Of a stretch of 16,107 nucleotides of DNA, positions 12,873 to 16,107 are shown piece by piece. Each line of letters begins with the position of its first letter. The stretch's first letter is position 1. The notes below the pieces were generated by a model, which searched no databases, was not told the DNA's origin, and was given only the letters and a program-made list of their open reading frames with translations. Origin of the DNA: an uncultured Alistipes sp. (GTDB lineage Bacteria; Bacteroidota; Bacteroidia; Bacteroidales; Rikenellaceae); NCBI GenBank assembly GCA_900546005.1, contig URBJ01000047.1:1-16107 (forward strand). Direction: 5' to 3'. A program made the translations under genes and the position numbers.

Positions 12873-15707
12873 TTATCGGTTCTGCGACGACGTCTGTAAT
12901 TTTTCGGCCAAAGATAGGAATTTTCCGGTATAACTCTCCGGACACCGCATCAGATCGGCCGGCGTTCCGGCAAAGACCACACATCCGCCCTCGTCGCCCG
13001 CCTCCGGACCCAGATCGATGACCCAATCGGCACACCGGATCACCTCCATGTTGTGTTCAACGATCACCACCGTATGTCCGCGTTCGATCAGTGCATCGAA
13101 GGCGTGCAACAGCTTCCGGATATCGTGGAAGTGGAGTCCGGTCGTCGGCTCGTCAAAAATGAAGAGAATCGGCCCGCTGGCACTCTCTTTTGTCAGGAAC
13201 GAAGCCAACTTCACCCGCTGACTCTCCCCGCCCGACAGCGTCGACGACGACTGTCCCAACCGCACATATCCAAGCCCCACTCGCTGGAGAGCGCTCAGCT
13301 TCTCCACGATCTTCTTGTTGATCGGATTCTCCTCCATGTGGGACGAAAAGAGCTCAACGGCTGCATCCACCGTCATCTCCAAAATATCGTATATCGAATA
13401 GCCGTGATACTTCACCTCGAGAATCTCATCCTTGAACCGTTTTCCGCCGCAACTCTCACACACTAACTCCACATCGGCCATAAACTGCATACCGACACGG
13501 ATTACCCCCTCGCCCTGACACTCCTCACACCGGCCTCCGGCCATGTTGAACGAAAAGCTCGAGGGCGTGAAGCCGTTATGTTTTGCATAAGGCTGCTCGG
13601 CAAAGAGCTTTCGAATGTCGTCATAGGCCTTCAGGTAGGTTACCGGATTGGAACGCAACGACTTTCCGATCGGATTCTGATCGATAATCTCGACCCCTTT
13701 CAGCCGTTTCAGATCGCCGCCGATCCGTTCGAAATCGCCGGGTTTCATACCCGTCTCGTAGAGCTCCCGACGCAGGGCCGGATAGAGAATATCGCGCACG
13801 AGCGACGACTTGCCGCTTCCACTGACCCCCGTCACGCAGGTCATGACCCCCAACGGAAAACGGACATCGATTCCCTTCAGGTTGTTTTCCCGAGCTCCGA
13901 TGATCTCTATATAGCTGTTCGAACGGCGCACACTCGCCGGAGCCTCGATCCGCTCCTCCCGACGCAGATATTTGGCCGTCAGGCTGCGCTGATCGCGTAA
14001 CAACTCCTCCACTCCACCTTGAAACATCACCTCTCCGCCCTGATAGCCGGCTCCCGGTCCGATATCGATCACCGTATCGGCCGCACGGATGATCTCCTCC
14101 TCGTGCTCAACGACAATGACCGTATTGCCCAGATCCCGCAACTTCTTCAGCACCCCGATCAGCCGATGCGTATCCCTCGGATGCAACCCGATGCTCGGCT
14201 CGTCAAGGATATAGAGTGATCCGACCAGACTGCTTCCCAACGAGATCGCCAGATTGATTCGCTGGCTCTCTCCGCCCGAAAGTGTCGACGACAGGCGATC
14301 GAGCGTCAGATAGCCCAAACCGACCTCCACCAGATATTCGATCCGGTTCTGGATTTCGGTCAACACCCGCGACGCCGTCTGCTCCTCATGCTCGGTGAGT
14401 TGCAATTCGGTAAAGAAGCGCTGCAACTCGGTCACCGGCATGGCCACCAGCTCTCCGATGTCCTTTCCACCCACACGCACATAGAATGCCTCCTTACGCA
14501 ACCGTCTGCCTCCGCAATCGGGACAGATCGTCTTTCCCGTGTAACGGGACAACATCACACGGTACTGAATCTTATATCGTTCGCTCTCCAAAAACTTGAA
14601 GAACCTATCCAAACCATAAAAATATTCATTCCCTTTCCACAGCAGGATCTTCTCCTCTTTCGTGAGGTCGTGATAGGGGCGATGTATCGGGAAACCGAAT
14701 TTCGAGGCGTGTTCGATCAGCTGGTCGCGCCACCACTTCATTGTCGCTCCACGCCAGCAGGCAATCGCATCCTGATAGATACTTTTATTCTTGTCGGGGA
14801 TGACCAGATCCTCGTCGATGCCGATCACCTTCCCGTACCCTTCGCAACGGGGGCAGGCTCCCAACGGATTGTTAAAGCTGAACAGATGCTCCGTCGGATG
14901 TTCGAAGCGGATACCGTCCAGCTCGAAACGGTCGGAAAACTCCTCGATCCGATCGCCTTCTGCCGCCTGCACCACCACATCACAGTACCCATCTCCATGT
15001 CGGAAAGCCGTTTCGACCGAATCGCCGAGCCGGTGGAGCGTCTCCTCATCGTCGGTAACCTTGGCCCGGTCGATCACGATCCGCAGGTCGTTCCGTCCGG
15101 CATACGCATCGACCTGTCCGATCACATCCTCGATAAAAAGCGTCTGCCCATCGACGTAGATTCTCTGAAAACCCTCACCGACCAACAGCGTCAACTTCTC
15201 GATCAGCCCCTGCCCTTCGCCCAATCGGAGTGGCATCGTCACCAAAACCCGTGTACCGGCAGGTTGCGAAGTGATGAACCGGATCACATCGTCGGTCTGA
15301 TCCTCGTGTACCTCCCGACCCGAAACCGGCGAATAGGTACGTCCGATGCGGGCAAACAGCAGTTTCAAATAGTCGTAGATCTCGGTCGAGGTTCCCACCG
15401 TCGAACGCGGATTCCGCGTATTGACCTTCTGTTCGATCGCAATGGCCGGCGCAATTCCCGTAATGAAATCGACATCCGGTTTATTGATCTTTCCGAGAAA
15501 CTGACGCGCATAGGCCGAAAGACTTTCGACATAGCGGCGCTGCCCTTCGGCAAATATGGTATCGAAGGCCAATGTCGACTTTCCCGATCCGGAAAGCCCT
15601 GTAATGACAACCAGCTGATTGTGCGGGATCTTCACCTCGATGTTCTTGAGGTTGTGGACCCGGGCACCCTTGACATGAATGAATTTATTTTCGTTCGATG
15701 CGTCCAT
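12873..15707 (-). CDS. uvrA: UvrABC excinuclease subunit A
   Basis: The damage-recognition ATPase of nucleotide excision repair, which loads UvrB onto lesions. The 944-residue length is standard. First ABC module: Walker A GLSGSGKS (37-44), signature LSGGESQRI (476-484) and Walker B LDEPS (501-505). Second module: Walker A GVSGSGKS (627-634), signature LSGGESQRV (824-832) and Walker B FDEPT (851-855). Zinc-binding cysteines are Cys285/Cys288, Cys395/Cys398 and the zinc finger Cys727-x2-Cys730-x19-Cys750-x2-Cys753 in the damage-binding region. The UvrB-interaction region lies in the insert at about 130-250. All key residues are present. It starts an operon with the M16 peptidase and methyltransferase genes. 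No obvious SOS operator is visible upstream. The assignment is secure. Confidence 0.98.
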   Translation of the reverse strand: MDASNENKFIHVKGARVHNLKNIEVKIPHNQLVVITGLSGSGKSTLAFDTIFAEGQRRYVESLSAYARQFLGKINKPDVDFITGIAPAIAIEQKVNTRNPRSTVGTSTEIYDYLKLLFARIGRTYSPVSGREVHEDQTDDVIRFITSQPAGTRVLVTMPLRLGEGQGLIEKLTLLVGEGFQRIYVDGQTLFIEDVIGQVDAYAGRNDLRIVIDRAKVTDDEETLHRLGDSVETAFRHGDGYCDVVVQAAEGDRIEEFSDRFELDGIRFEHPTEHLFSFNNPLGACPRCEGYGKVIGIDEDLVIPDKNKSIYQDAIACWRGATMKWWRDQLIEHASKFGFPIHRPYHDLTKEEKILLWKGNEYFYGLDRFFKFLESERYKIQYRVMLSRYTGKTICPDCGGRRLRKEAFYVRVGGKDIGELVAMPVTELQRFFTELQLTEHEEQTASRVLTEIQNRIEYLVEVGLGYLTLDRLSSTLSGGESQRINLAISLGSSLVGSLYILDEPSIGLHPRDTHRLIGVLKKLRDLGNTVIVVEHEEEIIRAADTVIDIGPGAGYQGGEVMFQGGVEELLRDQRSLTAKYLRREERIEAPASVRRSNSYIEIIGARENNLKGIDVRFPLGVMTCVTGVSGSGKSSLVRDILYPALRRELYETGMKPGDFERIGGDLKRLKGVEIIDQNPIGKSLRSNPVTYLKAYDDIRKLFAEQPYAKHNGFTPSSFSFNMAGGRCEECQGEGVIRVGMQFMADVELVCESCGGKRFKDEILEVKYHGYSIYDILEMTVDAAVELFSSHMEENPINKKIVEKLSALQRVGLGYVRLGQSSSTLSGGESQRVKLASFLTKESASGPILFIFDEPTTGLHFHDIRKLLHAFDALIERGHTVVIVEHNMEVIRCADWVIDLGPEAGDEGGCVVFAGTPADLMRCPESYTGKFLSLAEKLQTSSQNR

Positions 15708-15727
15708 CTCTTAATCAAAACAACCGG

Positions 15728-15735
15728 TAAAGATA
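15728..15735 (-). promoter_or_regulatory. Possible -7 element of uvrA
   Basis: Minus-strand TATCTTTA differs from TAnnTTTG only in the last base. A T-run near 15753-15758 could act as a loose -33 box. It lies about 20 bases before the uvrA ATG. The rest of the 188-base divergent region (15708-15895) is AT-rich near uvrA; no clear rightward -7 box is seen for the gene at 15896. Confidence 0.38.
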
Positions 15736-15895
15736 ACGCTTTTCGAAGGAAAAACGATATGTCTCCCGACCGGAAACTCTTTTTTTACAGGACGACCCTT
15801 CGCGCCGTAGTTCTTCGTCTCGACAAACCCGCTATTTCATCTGAAATTCGATACCGATTTTTCCGTTCTGACTTCCAAGTGACAATGCCAATGAC

Positions 15896-16107
15896 ATGAA
15901 ACTTCATCCGACCTTCATTCCCCTGATCGTTTTTGTCGGAACCCTGCCGTTCGTTTTCTGTCACCCTACGCACCCAGCCTCAACAGCCTTATCGGCCCGT
16001 ATAGACGAACACATCGAGCTAACCAGTATCGTTTCCCGGCCGATCGGTTACAAGGAGTATTGCTCTGAAGACAACCGATCCTATGCCACCAAAATAAAGA
16101 TCACTTG
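15896..16107 (+). CDS. Exported DUF4932-like protein (N-terminal part only)
   Basis: The plus strand is open from the ATG at 15896 to the window end (70 full codons); an in-frame TGA at 15869 fixes the upstream limit. The product starts with a likely signal peptide: MKLHP, a hydrophobic core (FIPLIVFVGTLPFVF) and Cys22, which could be a poor lipobox or a position near the cleavage site. After it, IDEHIELTSIVSRPIGYKEY resembles the opening of DUF4932, a Bacteroidetes domain of unknown function that usually begins with a pattern like R-x-E-L-x-S-I-I-x-R-L-A-G-x-x-E-Y. Only this opening can be seen, so the family assignment is tentative. The gene is divergent from uvrA and its neighbours to the right are unknown. 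Confidence 0.6.
   Translation, partial: MKLHPTFIPLIVFVGTLPFVFCHPTHPASTALSARIDEHIELTSIVSRPIGYKEYCSEDNRSYATKIKIT

Noticed and set aside
14388..15899. 503-codon plus-strand ORF opposite uvrA
   Set aside because: It lies fully antisense to a complete, motif-rich uvrA and shows no recognisable domain. Long shadow ORFs are expected opposite genes with this codon use. The same applies to the plus-strand ORFs at 9786-10964, 5323-6528, 11237-12304 and 200-1126.

Overview
The window comes from a member of the Bacteroidota, most likely order Bacteroidales. An Alistipes/Rikenellaceae-like organism fits best, judged from protein character and moderate GC rather than from any search. Supporting signs are several copies of the Bacteroidetes promoter -7 element (TAnnTTTG), protein families largely confined to the phylum (DUF4294, DUF4922, a DUF4932-like start), and an anaerobe's enzymes (a flavodiiron protein and a PPi-type phosphofructokinase). 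Coding density is high and all genes but two are on the minus strand. No gene-free stretch exceeds 300 bases. There is no tRNA, rRNA, insertion sequence or CRISPR array.

Left part (1-3971). A phosphofructokinase with PPi-type active-site residues runs off the left edge. Next is a class A flavodiiron O2/NO reductase. It is divided from a rightward DUF4294 gene by a compact intergenic region holding two back-to-back -7 elements, a strong stem-loop and a flanking inverted repeat. A guanine deaminase follows, tail to tail with DUF4294 and 7 bases away. Its ORF carries a lipoprotein-type N-terminus, which is unusual for this normally cytosolic enzyme. Upstream of it lies a GC-rich, non-coding stretch of about 150 bases whose ends pair; I read it as an unassigned structured RNA.

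Centre (3972-10928). Five minus-strand genes form a probable operon, transcribed in this order: GT2 glycosyltransferase, DUF4922 GalT/HIT-like protein, SpoIID/LytB-like protein, AmpG-type MFS permease, NamZ-type exo-N-acetylmuramidase (DUF1343). NamZ would release MurNAc in the periplasm and the AmpG-like carrier would import cell-wall sugar or muropeptide. The first three proteins lack visible export signals and have no settled role. The permease carries a periplasmic insertion of about 200 residues that contains an Ig/Calx-beta-like motif. This cluster is the best candidate here for an incompletely described system. The MurNAc kinase and etherase genes (murK, murQ) are not in the window.

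Right part (11005-16107). uvrA, an M16 zinc peptidase and a small SAM-dependent O-methyltransferase are packed 10 and 7 bases apart as a second minus-strand operon. Divergent from uvrA, an exported DUF4932-like protein begins and runs off the right edge.
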